Of a DNA stretch of 64,000 nt, positions 36,442 to 45,122 are shown piece by piece. The notes below the pieces were generated by a model, which was given only the letters and a program-made list of their open reading frames with translations, was not told where the DNA came from and searched no databases. Source of the stretch: Burkholderia pyrrocinia (GTDB taxonomy: Bacteria; Pseudomonadota; Gammaproteobacteria; Burkholderiales; Burkholderiaceae); NCBI RefSeq assembly GCF_003330765.1, contig NZ_CP024902.1, positions 3,348,001-3,412,000 of the forward strand. The letters are read 5' to 3'. A program made the translations under genes and the position numbers. Numbering within the stretch: position 1 is the stretch's first letter; each line of letters starts with the position of its first letter.

Positions 36442-36474
36442 AAAAAAAGCCGTTCAGCCTCACGGGCGAACGGC
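36440..36474 (-). terminator. Terminator, leftward (EamA gene side)
   Basis: GCCGTTC/GAACGGC stem with a 12-base loop that has inner GCC/GGC pairs. Nine T follow on the minus strand. It lies about 220 bases past the EamA stop, directly after the DUF1289 stop. Confidence 0.7.
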
Positions 36475-36694
36475 GTCGAAATCGGAATCCTGTGAACGTG
36501 ATCAACGTCACAGCCCGCATCATACGAGCGACGCGGCCGCATCGCATCGGGTGTTTCCCTACAACTTCTTACAGCATCTTTCACGCGTGCGCGCGGGCCC
36601 GGCGCGGGCCCCTTGCGTGCGCAATCTGCCAGCAATTCCCGTTCCCGACATTCACCTTCGGCGAGCCGCAGCGGCACCGAATCGCACGACCGTT

Positions 36695-37597
36695 TCAGTT
36701 GCCGACCGCGGCGCGACGCGCGGGCACGATGCGCCAGCCGAGATTCACGCCGGCCGCCGCGAGCAGGATCAGCAGCGCGCCGAACACCTGCGTCCACGCG
36801 AGCGTCTGCCCGAACGCGACGTGATCGACGACGATCGCGACGACCGGATAGACGAACGACAGCGCGCCGGTCATCGCAGTCGGCAACTTCTGAATCGCGC
36901 CGTACAGCAGCACATACATCAGGCCCGTGTTCACGACGCCGAGCACGACCAGGTCGAGCCACTGCGCGGCTGTCGCGGGCAACGTGCCGAAGTGTGCGAA
37001 CGGCGCGAGCAGCACGACGCCGAGGCCAGCCTGCAGCAGCGCGAGCAGATGCGGCGGCGTGCCCTTCAGGTGCTTCGTGACGATCGACGAGATCGCATAC
37101 AGGAATGCCGCGCCGAGCGACAGCGCGACGCCTTCCAGATATTCGCCCGGCACCGCGAGCACGGCCGGCTCGACGCGCACCACGCAGACGAGCCCGGCGA
37201 ACGCGAGCGCGAGCCACGCGATCGTCGACGCGCTGATCCGCTCGCGGAACACGACGGCGCCGAGCGCGACGAGCATGAACGGCTGCGTGTTGTAGACGGC
37301 GGTCGCCATCGAGATCGACGCGCGCGAATAGGCGGCGAACAGCAACAGCCAGTTCGCGACGATCGCGACGCTGCCGAGCGTCGCGAGCGCAAGCATGCGC
37401 GGCGAGAACAGCGCGCGGCGCAGGAAGCCGAACGCCGCGCAGACGATCGCGAGCGTCGCGGCGCCGAACAGGCAGCGGAAGAACACGACGTTCGTCAGCG
37501 GCTGCTGCGACGACATCACGAGCCAGCCGATCGTGCCGGACATCATCATCGCGACGATCATCTCGGCGGCGCCGCGGCGCATTTCATTCGAGGCCAT
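36695..37597 (-). CDS. EamA/DMT-family transporter
   Basis: 300-residue inner-membrane protein with ten hydrophobic helices in two EamA halves. The first half includes FFRCLFGAATLAI and YNTQPFMLVALGAVVFRERIS, the second NTGLMYVLLYGAIQKLPT and SFVYPVVAIVVDHVAFGQ. Likely an exporter of amino acids or metabolites. Divergent from an Lrp-type regulator, a frequent pairing for amino-acid exporters. ATG 37597 has GGAG at ideal distance; ATG 37600 is adjacent. Confidence 0.88.
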   Translation of the reverse strand: MASNEMRRGAAEMIVAMMMSGTIGWLVMSSQQPLTNVVFFRCLFGAATLAIVCAAFGFLRRALFSPRMLALATLGSVAIVANWLLLFAAYSRASISMATAVYNTQPFMLVALGAVVFRERISASTIAWLALAFAGLVCVVRVEPAVLAVPGEYLEGVALSLGAAFLYAISSIVTKHLKGTPPHLLALLQAGLGVVLLAPFAHFGTLPATAAQWLDLVVLGVVNTGLMYVLLYGAIQKLPTAMTGALSFVYPVVAIVVDHVAFGQTLAWTQVFGALLILLAAAGVNLGWRIVPARRAAVGN

Positions 37598-37709
37598 CAT
37601 GAACTCCGTTGAAGAGAGTGGATGACTTCGATTCTAGAAACTTGCTTTCGCCGCAACCACGGCTAAACTGAAGTGAAACAACCGATTCACCTTCGAAAGC
37701 AAAGCGATC

Positions 37710-38201
37710 ATGCCAAAACGCCTTTCCCCACCTGCCGTCGCGTCGCTCGACGCGACCGACCGCGCGATCCTCGCGGCGCTGGCCGACGACGCGCGCATCG
37801 CGACCAGCGAACTCGCGCGGCAGATCGGGCTGTCGGCGCCCGCGACCGCCGACCGCGTGCGGCGGCTCGAGGCGCAAGGCGTGATCGCCGCGTTCACCGT
37901 CGATCTCGACCCGCGCGCGCTGGGCTACACGCTGCAGGCGATCGTCCGCGTGAAGCCGCTGCCGGGCCAGTTGCATCTCGTCGAGGAGTTGCTGCGGCGG
38001 ATTCCCGAATTCGTCGAATGCGACAAGGTGACCGGCGACGACTGCTTCATCTGCCGGCTCTACCTGCGCACGATCGAGCACCTCGACGACATCCTGTCGA
38101 AGGTGACGGAGCGCGCGGAGACCAGCACCGCGATCGTGAAATCGACGCCCGTGCCGCGCCGGCTGCCGCCGCTCGCCGAGGACGACGGCGCGCACCGCTG
38201 A
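37710..38201 (+). CDS. Lrp/AsnC-family transcriptional regulator
   Basis: 163 residues: helix-turn-helix in LDATDRAILAALADDARI then ELARQIGLSAPATADRVRRLE, followed by the RAM/AsnC ligand domain (GYTLQAIVRVKPLPGQ, ECDKVTGDDCFICRLYL). Probably responds to an amino acid and controls the divergent EamA gene, 112 bases away. The C-terminal tail is short and acidic. Confidence 0.92.
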   Translation: MPKRLSPPAVASLDATDRAILAALADDARIATSELARQIGLSAPATADRVRRLEAQGVIAAFTVDLDPRALGYTLQAIVRVKPLPGQLHLVEELLRRIPEFVECDKVTGDDCFICRLYLRTIEHLDDILSKVTERAETSTAIVKSTPVPRRLPPLAEDDGAHR

Positions 38202-38232
38202 GCGGCCGGCCCGCGCCGCCCGTGCCGCCCCC

Positions 38233-39129
38233 TTATGCGGCCGGGTCGCGCGCCTCGAAGAACGCGAGCAGTTCGTCGATCAGCGCGACCGGCGCCTCTT
38301 CCGGAATGTAGTGCCCGCACTCGAGCGCGCGGCCGCTGACGTCGCGCGCGACGCGACGCCATTCGTCGAGCGGATCGAAGCAGCGGCCGACGATCCCGTT
38401 CGCGCCCCACAGCACGCGCAGCGGGCACGCGACCTTGTTGCCGCGCTCGAGATCCGCACGGTCGTGCTCGAGGTCGATCGTCGCCGATGCGCGGTAGTCC
38501 TCGCACATCGCGTGCACGGCGCCCGGCTGCGCGAGCGCGGCACGGTACGCGTCGAGCGCCTCGCGCGCGAACGGCGCGAGCCCGGCGGACCGGTTGCCCA
38601 TCACGCGCTCGATGTACGCATCGGTATGCGCGCCGATCAGCGTCTCGGGCAGCGGCTCCGGCTGGATCAGGAAGAACCAGTGGAAATACGCGGTCGCGAA
38701 TGCGCGATCGGTTTTCTCGTACATCGCGAGCGTCGGCGCGATGTCGAGCAGCATCATCCGCTCGACGGCGTCCGCGTGATCGAGCGCGAGCCGGTGCGCG
38801 ACACGCGCGCCGCGATCGTGCGCGCACACGTGGAAGTGCTCGAAACCGAAATGCCGCATCACGGCGACCTGGTCGGCCGCCATCGCACGTTTCGAATACG
38901 GCGCGTGCTGCGCGTCGCTCGGCGGCCGTCCCGATGCGCCGTATCCGCGCAGGTCGGTGGCGATCACCGTGAAGTGATTCGCGAGCGTCGCGGCAACGCG
39001 ATGCCAGATCATGTGGGTTTGCGGATGTCCGTGCAGCAACAGCAGCGGCGGACCCGAGCCTCCTTTGACACCGAAGATGTCGGTGTCCTGCACCGTCACG
39101 CGAAACGGTGCAAACGTCTCAAACGACAT
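38233..39129 (-). CDS. Alpha/beta hydrolase, fluoroacetate-dehalogenase-like
   Basis: 298 residues. Order of motifs: LLLLHGHPQTHMIWH, ATDLRGYGAS, HDRGARVAHRLALDH with an aspartate nucleophile instead of serine, AYFHWFFL, and the catalytic histidine in ECGHYIPEE. The aspartate nucleophile, Arg after HDRG and the WFFL segment are those of haloacetate/fluoroacetate dehalogenases and related epoxide hydrolases. The halide-site residues cannot be verified by eye, so substrate is tentative. Confidence 0.82.
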   Translation of the reverse strand: MSFETFAPFRVTVQDTDIFGVKGGSGPPLLLLHGHPQTHMIWHRVAATLANHFTVIATDLRGYGASGRPPSDAQHAPYSKRAMAADQVAVMRHFGFEHFHVCAHDRGARVAHRLALDHADAVERMMLLDIAPTLAMYEKTDRAFATAYFHWFFLIQPEPLPETLIGAHTDAYIERVMGNRSAGLAPFAREALDAYRAALAQPGAVHAMCEDYRASATIDLEHDRADLERGNKVACPLRVLWGANGIVGRCFDPLDEWRRVARDVSGRALECGHYIPEEAPVALIDELLAFFEARDPAA

Positions 39130-39281
39130 GGTTTGTTTCTCGTTGGTTTGTTATGGCGGCTATTTTAGGAGCGCCGGCGCGTCTTCACAGTGGGGCAACC
39201 GCCAGAATCCGTAGAAAGAGAACACTCACTCGATTGCCGCCACACCGCGCATTTTGTTAAGCTCGCGTAGAATCGCACGAC

Positions 39282-39301
39282 CGTTCGTATTAATATGAAC
39301 G
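39282..39301. promoter_or_regulatory. 20-bp near-perfect palindrome upstream of nitronate monooxygenase
   Basis: CGTTCGTATTAATATGAACG, symmetric except for one position pair. Size and symmetry are those of TetR-type operators. It lies 111 bases before the NMO start. No regulator gene is next to it. Confidence 0.5.
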
Positions 39302-39412
39302 AACGACCACGTCCGCAGCTACACTCGAATCACCGTTCGACCGCAAAGCATGGTGTCGGCATCAGCCGCGACCGCGCGGGTGCCGACCGCCCCTGGAGAC
39401 TGGAGACATCAC

Positions 39413-40372
39413 ATGGCATTACCCACTGTCCTGCAGAACCTGACGCTACCCGTCATCGCGTCGCCGATGTTCATCGTCAGCTACCCCGAACTCGTGCTCG
39501 CGCAATGCAAGGCGGGCATCGTCGGTTCGTTCCCCGCGCTCAACGCCCGTCCGGCCGAACTGCTCGACGAGTGGCTCACGCAGATCCAGTCGCAGCTCGC
39601 CGACCACAAGGCGAAACACCCCGACGCTGTGATCGGCCCGATCGCGGTCAACCAGATCGTCCACCAGTCGAACGCGCGGCTCGAGCACGACGTGCGCGTG
39701 TGCGTCGAGCACAAGGTGCCGATCTTCATCACGAGCCTGCGCGCGCCGGCACGCGAAATCGTCGACGCGGTGCACAGCTACGGCGGCATCGTGCTGCACG
39801 ACGTGATCAACCTGCGCCACGCGCAGAAGGCGCTCGAAGCCGGCGTCGACGGCCTGATCCTCGTCGCGGCCGGCGCGGGCGGCCACGCGGGCACGACGTC
39901 GCCGTTCGCGCTCGTCGGCGAAGTCCGCAAGATCTTCGACGGTCCGATCGTGCTGTCCGGCTCGATCGCGAACGGCGGCTCGATCCTCGCCGCGCAAGCG
40001 ATGGGCGCCGATTTCGCGTACATGGGCACGCGCTTCATCGCGACACAGGAAGCGCACGCGATCGACGACTACAAGCGCGCGATCGTCAACGCGAAATCCT
40101 CGGACATCATCTATACGAACCTCTTCACGGGCGTGCACGGCAACTACATCCGCGAGAGCATAGAGAAGGCCGGCCTCGATCCGGAGGCGCTGCCGGAATC
40201 CGACAAGACCAAGATGAATTTCGGCGGCGACAAGACGAAGGCATGGAAGGACATCTGGGGTGCCGGCCAGGGCGTCGGCCTGATGGACGACCTGCCGAGC
40301 GTGGGCGCGCTCGTCGAACGCCTGAAGCGCGAGTACGACGACGCGAAAGCGCGGCTCGGCATCGCACGCTGA
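39413..40372 (+). CDS. Nitronate monooxygenase
   Basis: 319-residue FMN-dependent TIM-barrel enzyme that oxidises alkyl nitronates. Conserved blocks: PVIASPMFIVSYPELVLAQC, GSFPALNARP, VHSYGGIVLHDV, the phosphate loop AGAGGHAGTTSPFALV and GADFAYMGTRFIAT. The ATG at 39413 is preceded by TGGAGACATC. This matches the class I NMO layout including the conserved histidine in GGHAG. Confidence 0.93.
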   Translation: MALPTVLQNLTLPVIASPMFIVSYPELVLAQCKAGIVGSFPALNARPAELLDEWLTQIQSQLADHKAKHPDAVIGPIAVNQIVHQSNARLEHDVRVCVEHKVPIFITSLRAPAREIVDAVHSYGGIVLHDVINLRHAQKALEAGVDGLILVAAGAGGHAGTTSPFALVGEVRKIFDGPIVLSGSIANGGSILAAQAMGADFAYMGTRFIATQEAHAIDDYKRAIVNAKSSDIIYTNLFTGVHGNYIRESIEKAGLDPEALPESDKTKMNFGGDKTKAWKDIWGAGQGVGLMDDLPSVGALVERLKREYDDAKARLGIAR

Positions 40373-40423
40373 CCCGATGCGGCGGTCACGGCCGCCGCCG
40401 CTGCAAATACCGTCGGACAAAAC

Positions 40424-40456
40424 AAAAAGCGCGAACCGCAGCGGTTCGCGCTTTTT
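40424..40456. terminator. Bidirectional terminator between NMO and LysR
   Basis: AAAAAGCGCGAACC / GGTTCGCGCTTTTT, 14-bp perfect stem with a 5-base loop, between two converging genes. T-runs appear on both strands. Confidence 0.93.
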
Positions 40457-40488
40457 GTTTCATGGCCCCGCCGGACGGCGCGTGCGGT

Positions 40489-41451
40489 TCAGACCGCGCG
40501 CTTCATCCGCGTGATCGGCAGCACGCGCAGGTGCGATTCGATCGACGGGCACAGCGACTGCCCTTCGAAACGCGCCGCCAGGAAGTCGACGAACGAACGC
40601 ACCTTCGCGGACACGTGACGACGGCTCGCGTACACCGCATAGATCGGCGCCTCGTGCGGCGGCACCGAGTCGAGCAGCACCGGCACGAGCCGGCCGGATT
40701 CGATGTCGTCGCCCACCACCTCGGTGCCGAGCAGCGCGATGCCCGCGCCGGCGAGCACGGCCGCACGCAGCCCTTCGAGGTGATTCACGATCAGGTTGCC
40801 GTTGAGGTTCACGCGCGACGCGGCCGCCGCGTCGATCACCAGCGCGTCGAGCATCGTCGAATTCGACTCGCGCCGCAGGTAGTTGTGGTGCGCGAGATCG
40901 GCAATCGTCCCGGGCGTGCCGTGCTTGTCGAGATACTCGGGCGACGCGACCAGCAGGATGTGCGCGGTCGCGATCTGCCGCGCGACCAGCGACGACGATT
41001 TCAATCCGTTCGGCGCCGCGCGCACCGCGACGTCGTAGCCTTCCTCGATCAGGTCGACCACCCGATCGGACAGCGTCATGTCGACGGTCACGTCCGGGAA
41101 ACGGCCCGCGTAATCGGTGACGGCCTGCATCACGTGCCGCAGCCCGAACGCGGACAACGACGTCACGCGCAGCCGGCCCTGCGGCACCACGCTCGCGGCG
41201 CCGACGGCCTGCCCGGCTTCGTCGAGTTCCGACAGCGCCTGCACCAGGCGCTCATAGTATTCGCGTCCCGCCTCGGTAGGCGCGACGCGTCGTGTCGTGC
41301 GATGCAGCAGCCGCGCGCCGAGCTGCTGCTCGAGATGCATCACGTGCTTGCTCGCCATCGCGGCCGACATCTGCATGCGCTCCGCCGCGCCGACGAAGCT
41401 GCCCACTTCGACGACGTAGCGAAACACATTCATGCTGACGAGGGTATCCAT
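40489..41451 (-). CDS. LysR-family transcriptional regulator (CrgA-like)
   Basis: 320 residues. Starts MDTLVSMNVFRYVVEVGSF with the helix-turn-helix AAERMQMSAAMASKHVMHLE and LLHRTTRRVAPTEAG, typical of the large CrgA-type group. Effector domain complete. Start set by comparison with that group; an ATG 33 bases upstream is less likely. Convergent with NMO, so its target is unclear. Confidence 0.9.
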   Translation of the reverse strand: MDTLVSMNVFRYVVEVGSFVGAAERMQMSAAMASKHVMHLEQQLGARLLHRTTRRVAPTEAGREYYERLVQALSELDEAGQAVGAASVVPQGRLRVTSLSAFGLRHVMQAVTDYAGRFPDVTVDMTLSDRVVDLIEEGYDVAVRAAPNGLKSSSLVARQIATAHILLVASPEYLDKHGTPGTIADLAHHNYLRRESNSTMLDALVIDAAAASRVNLNGNLIVNHLEGLRAAVLAGAGIALLGTEVVGDDIESGRLVPVLLDSVPPHEAPIYAVYASRRHVSAKVRSFVDFLAARFEGQSLCPSIESHLRVLPITRMKRAV

Positions 41452-41536
41452 CGAACTAGCTCGCAATTCCTGGGAATCATGCAATTACGAGATAGGGTAA
41501 CAAAGGCGAGGAAACAGAAAGGTCAACAAAGGCAAA

Positions 41537-41563
41537 ACGGCGCCGCGGGTGGCGGCGCCGTTT
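41537..41563 (-). terminator. Terminator of the porin gene
   Basis: ACGGCGCCGC/GCGGCGCCGT, 10-bp stem, 5-base loop, with TTTT on the minus strand, 70 bases past the porin stop. Confidence 0.8.
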
Positions 41564-41632
41564 CGGGCGGAAAACATGCAGCCGGAATGCGCGATTGTCG
41601 CGCGCGGCCGGCGAACCGATCGCGCGTATGCG

Positions 41633-42709
41633 TCAGAATTTCGCGCGGATACCTGCGCCGAACGTGTTGCCGGTCGACAGGCCGCTGATGTGATCGTTCA
41701 TGTACGCAGCGTAGACGTCCGTGCGCTTGGACAGCGGATAGTCGTAGCCGACGGCCCAGGTCTGGCGCGTCTGGTCGAGGCCGCCCGCGTCGCGCGAATA
41801 CGCGTACGACGCCATCGCGCTGCCCACGCCGAGCGGCACCGACACGCCGCCCTGCGCGGTATTCACGTGCCAGCTGCCCGCGACCTGGTCATTCTTCGTA
41901 TACATGTACTGGCCGAACAGCTTCACGAGCTTCAGGTCGTAGGTCGCACCGACCAGCGCGATGCCCTGGCTCTTCATGCCGGTGACGAGCGCGCTCAGGT
42001 CCTGCGGGCCGTTGTTGAAGTTCACGTACTGATACACGGCGGTCGCCGCGAACGGGCCGTTCGCGTAGTTGAACTGCGCGCTCCACTTCTTCGAGCGGTT
42101 GTCGCCGGCCTGGTTGCCGAGCGCGTACATCGCGCCGAAGTTCAGGCCACCGAACGACGGCGACGTATACGACAGCGCGTTGTTCCAGCCCGAATCGCCC
42201 ACCGCGCCCTGGTCGCTCGGATAGGTCGGGAACGTGCCGAGGCCGAGGAACACGTGGTACACCATCGGCGAGAAGGTGTACGAGTCGTAGAACGGGTTGA
42301 ACAGGATCGTCGACAGGAACAGGTGCGTCGTCAGGCGGCCTGCCGTCACCGTGCCGTACGGCGAGCTGATGCCGACGTACGCGTTGCGCGCGAAGAACGT
42401 ATCGCCCTGGAAGCGGCCGAACTGGCCGTTCTGTGCGCGGAAGAAGCTCTCCAACGTGAAGATTGCCTTGTAGCCGTTGCCGAGATCCTCGGCACCGTGC
42501 AGGCCCCAGTACGACGTCGACATCCCGCCGCCGCTCACGTTCCAGGCACGGTCGCCGCCCGGGAACTTGGTTGCGCCGACCCATTCGTCGACCTGACCGT
42601 AGAGCGACACGCTCGACTGCGCATGGACGGGAGCGGTGGCCGCCACGCAGGCGGCTGCGGCGATCAGCTTGACGGACGTGCGCGACGCACGGCGAGCGAA
42701 TGCATTCAT
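41633..42709 (-). CDS. Outer-membrane porin (gram-negative 16-strand type)
   Basis: 358 residues. Signal peptide ending PVHAQ, then the typical SSVSLYGQVDEWV start. Trimeric beta-barrel features: SYWGLHGAEDLGNGYKAIF, FFARNAYVGISSPYGTVTAGR (the region before loop 3) and a terminal phenylalanine (GIRAKF) needed for barrel assembly. General diffusion of small solutes across the outer membrane. GGAGATCC precedes the ATG. Confidence 0.94.
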   Translation of the reverse strand: MNAFARRASRTSVKLIAAAACVAATAPVHAQSSVSLYGQVDEWVGATKFPGGDRAWNVSGGGMSTSYWGLHGAEDLGNGYKAIFTLESFFRAQNGQFGRFQGDTFFARNAYVGISSPYGTVTAGRLTTHLFLSTILFNPFYDSYTFSPMVYHVFLGLGTFPTYPSDQGAVGDSGWNNALSYTSPSFGGLNFGAMYALGNQAGDNRSKKWSAQFNYANGPFAATAVYQYVNFNNGPQDLSALVTGMKSQGIALVGATYDLKLVKLFGQYMYTKNDQVAGSWHVNTAQGGVSVPLGVGSAMASYAYSRDAGGLDQTRQTWAVGYDYPLSKRTDVYAAYMNDHISGLSTGNTFGAGIRAKF

Positions 42710-43054
42710 TGGATCTCCAGATTTTGTCGAATTGTCGATAAGTGGCGCGAGCGTTGTTGTTTGGAGCCGAGTGCTTGCGTCGTATGGGGCGCAGCCATCT
42801 TTACGGATCATTCGTCCGGTCAAAATTGCGCACACTTATTGCTGGTATAGCGCCAGCATTAACTTCGCGGAATCGAACCATGGCCGGAAACACGTCGGCG
42901 GCCCGCCACGAAAGCGGCCGCGCGGCGGGACGGCGGCGTGGCATACGCGCGCCGGGCGCGAAAGATAGCGCAATGCGGCGGGAAAATCAGCGGAAATCTG
43001 CGCGCGACTGTGGCGAATTCGCATCAGCCGGCGGGGGGACGAGCGCGCGGGCGC
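42710..43054. other. Intergenic region upstream of the porin gene
   Basis: 345 bases with no gene seen. Porin promoter expected on the minus strand; TTGACC near 42830 is a possible -35. A short inverted repeat TGCTGG-N7-CCAGCA lies at 42840-42858. Confidence 0.4.
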
Positions 43055-43537
43055 TCAGTTTCGGTAGAACGGGGAGAAAGACGGCGAGTGCGCAGGCTCT
43101 TCCTGCGAGCGGGGCGGCGGCATCGGACGGCCGCCGCGCTCCTCGTTGTAGCGCGCGACGTCGGCGCGGATCGAACCGGCACGCAGCGGCACGTTGCCGC
43201 CGCCCGGCGGGTGCGGCATCTGGCGCGTGTCGGCGCTGATCGGGCGATACGGGCTTTGCGCGGCGTAATGGCCATACGACGGCGTCGGTCGCAGCCCCCA
43301 GCGGGAGCCGTAGCTGCTCACGCCGCCGGCACGCGCACCGGCGGGCGGCGGAACGCGACGCCAGACGGGCCCGCCGCCAGACGACTGACCGTACGCGCGC
43401 ATGTCGCCGCCGCCGAAGCCGTGGCCGCCGAACGCATGACCGCCGTGTGGCGGTTGCGCGAGCGCGAGCGGCATCAGCAGCGCGCCGAGCACGCCTGCCA
43501 CCCATCGTCCGATCTTCCGTTTCACCCGTTCCGTCAT
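43055..43537 (-). CDS. Hypothetical secreted Gly/Pro-rich protein
   Basis: 160 residues with a signal peptide (WVAGVLGALLMPLALAQ). The mature part is low complexity: HGGHAFGGHGFGGGD, then proline- and tyrosine-rich stretches and an SRWGLRP box. Similar small exported proteins occur in Burkholderia, but I do not recognise a function. Ribosome site weak. Confidence 0.65.
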   Translation of the reverse strand: MTERVKRKIGRWVAGVLGALLMPLALAQPPHGGHAFGGHGFGGGDMRAYGQSSGGGPVWRRVPPPAGARAGGVSSYGSRWGLRPTPSYGHYAAQSPYRPISADTRQMPHPPGGGNVPLRAGSIRADVARYNEERGGRPMPPPRSQEEPAHSPSFSPFYRN

Positions 43538-43883
43538 CGTTCAGTGCCTGTCGACGCCCGCCGCCGGCTCCTTTCGGCCGACGCAAGGCTTTCAGCAGTA
43601 ATTTATGAGCGGTCCGAAAGTGTGTCGAGCCAAAAAGTGTTATGTCGCCGGCATCGGTGTAACACCATGTTACCTCTAGGTTTTTTCACTTCAGGGCGCG
43701 AACGCGACAGAACATTCTTCTGCCGTTTTGCGCATGGCCGGGCAGGCGCGATGGCCGTTGTCGCATGCAGTCGATTCATCAATCGATTCCCACAATGAAT
43801 TTGTGTAGTGAATCACCAACCGGGACAATATCGCCATCCGCGCGCGCGACGCGCGCCTCCGTCGTTTCCGAATCGAGTTCCCG
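43538..43883. other. Divergent region with palindromes
   Basis: 346 bases. At 43656-43666 lies GGTGT-A-ACACC, overlapping GTAACA-CCA-TGTTAC at 43659-43673. Both are perfect and suggest a regulator site. A T-run follows at 43681. No gene seen. Confidence 0.4.
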
Positions 43884-44915
43884 ATGGCCCGTCCCCGTTT
43901 TCTTCCCGACAACTTCACGCTCGCGCTCGTCGGCACCGTCGTGCTCGCGAGCCTCCTGCCCTGCCGCGGCCCGGCCGCGCACGCGTTCAACTGGGCGACC
44001 AACATCGCCGTCGGCCTGCTGTTCTTCCTGCATGGCGCGAAGCTGTCGCGCGAAGCTGTCGTCGCGGGCGCGACCCACTGGCGGCTGCACGCGGTCGTGC
44101 TGCTCAGCACGTTCGCGCTGTTCCCGCTGCTCGGCCTCGCGCTGAAACCCGTGCTGCAGCCGCTCGTCACGCCCACGCTTTATGCGGGCGTGCTGTTCCT
44201 GTGCACGCTGCCGTCGACGGTCCAGTCGTCGATCGCCTTCACGTCGATCGCGAAGGGCAACGTGCCGGCCGCCGTGTGCGCGGCATCCGCGTCGAGCCTG
44301 CTCGGGATCTTCGTCACGCCGGCACTCGTCGGGCTGATGGTCACGTCGCAGTCGGCCGCCGCCGCGTCGCCGTGGAGCACCGTCGGCAGCATCGTGATGC
44401 AGCTGCTCGTGCCGTTCGTCGCCGGCCAGTTGCTGCGGCCCGTGATCGGCGGCTGGATCGATCGCAACCGTGGCGTACTGCGCTTCGTCGACCAGGGCTC
44501 GATCCTGCTGGTCGTCTACGTCGCGTTCAGCGAGGCCGTCAACCAGGGCCTATGGCACCAGATCCCGGCGCGCGCGCTCGGCGGCCTGCTCGTCGCCAAC
44601 CTCGTGCTGCTCGCGATCGCGCTGCTGCTGACCGCGTTCGTCAGCAAGCGGCTCGGCTTCAACCGCGCCGACCAGATCACGATCATCTTCTGCGGGTCGA
44701 AGAAGAGCCTCGCGGCCGGCGTGCCGATGGCGAAGGTGATCTTCTCGGCGAACGCGGTCGGCGCGATCGTGCTGCCGCTGATGCTGTTTCACCAGATCCA
44801 GCTGATGGCGTGCGCGGCGCTCGCGCAGCGCTGGGGCGCGCGCGACATGAGCGGCGAAGGCGACGAGGGCGACGCGACATCGGCGCCCGGCGCGCTGAGC
44901 GCGGGCAAGCGCTGA
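43884..44915 (+). CDS. Bile acid:Na+ symporter-family protein (SBF-like)
   Basis: 343-residue inner-membrane transporter with about ten helices. It resembles the SBF-like/YfeH branch (FFLHGAKLSREAV, LPSTVQSSIAFTSIAKGNVPAAVC, FCGSKKSLAAGVPMAK). The polar STVQSS and GSKKS motifs replace typical bile-acid residues, so the true substrate is probably another organic anion. The C-terminal tail is short and hydrophilic. Confidence 0.88.
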   Translation: MARPRFLPDNFTLALVGTVVLASLLPCRGPAAHAFNWATNIAVGLLFFLHGAKLSREAVVAGATHWRLHAVVLLSTFALFPLLGLALKPVLQPLVTPTLYAGVLFLCTLPSTVQSSIAFTSIAKGNVPAAVCAASASSLLGIFVTPALVGLMVTSQSAAAASPWSTVGSIVMQLLVPFVAGQLLRPVIGGWIDRNRGVLRFVDQGSILLVVYVAFSEAVNQGLWHQIPARALGGLLVANLVLLAIALLLTAFVSKRLGFNRADQITIIFCGSKKSLAAGVPMAKVIFSANAVGAIVLPLMLFHQIQLMACAALAQRWGARDMSGEGDEGDATSAPGALSAGKR

Positions 44916-45122
44916 CGAACGCGGCGGCGCGACGGCCGCCGGATGGCGGCCTTCCCGCCTTCCGCCTTCCGTCTCTCCCTCTCCCACCACCGTCCGGATG
45001 CGCATCGATGCGCGCCCGGCGCGATGCACCATCCGTGCGCATCGCGTCATGAAATCTTCATTCAATTCTCCGCGAGCGGTGCCGTTAAGCTGGGCGTCCC
45101 GTCGATTCGGCTGCCCTCGCCC

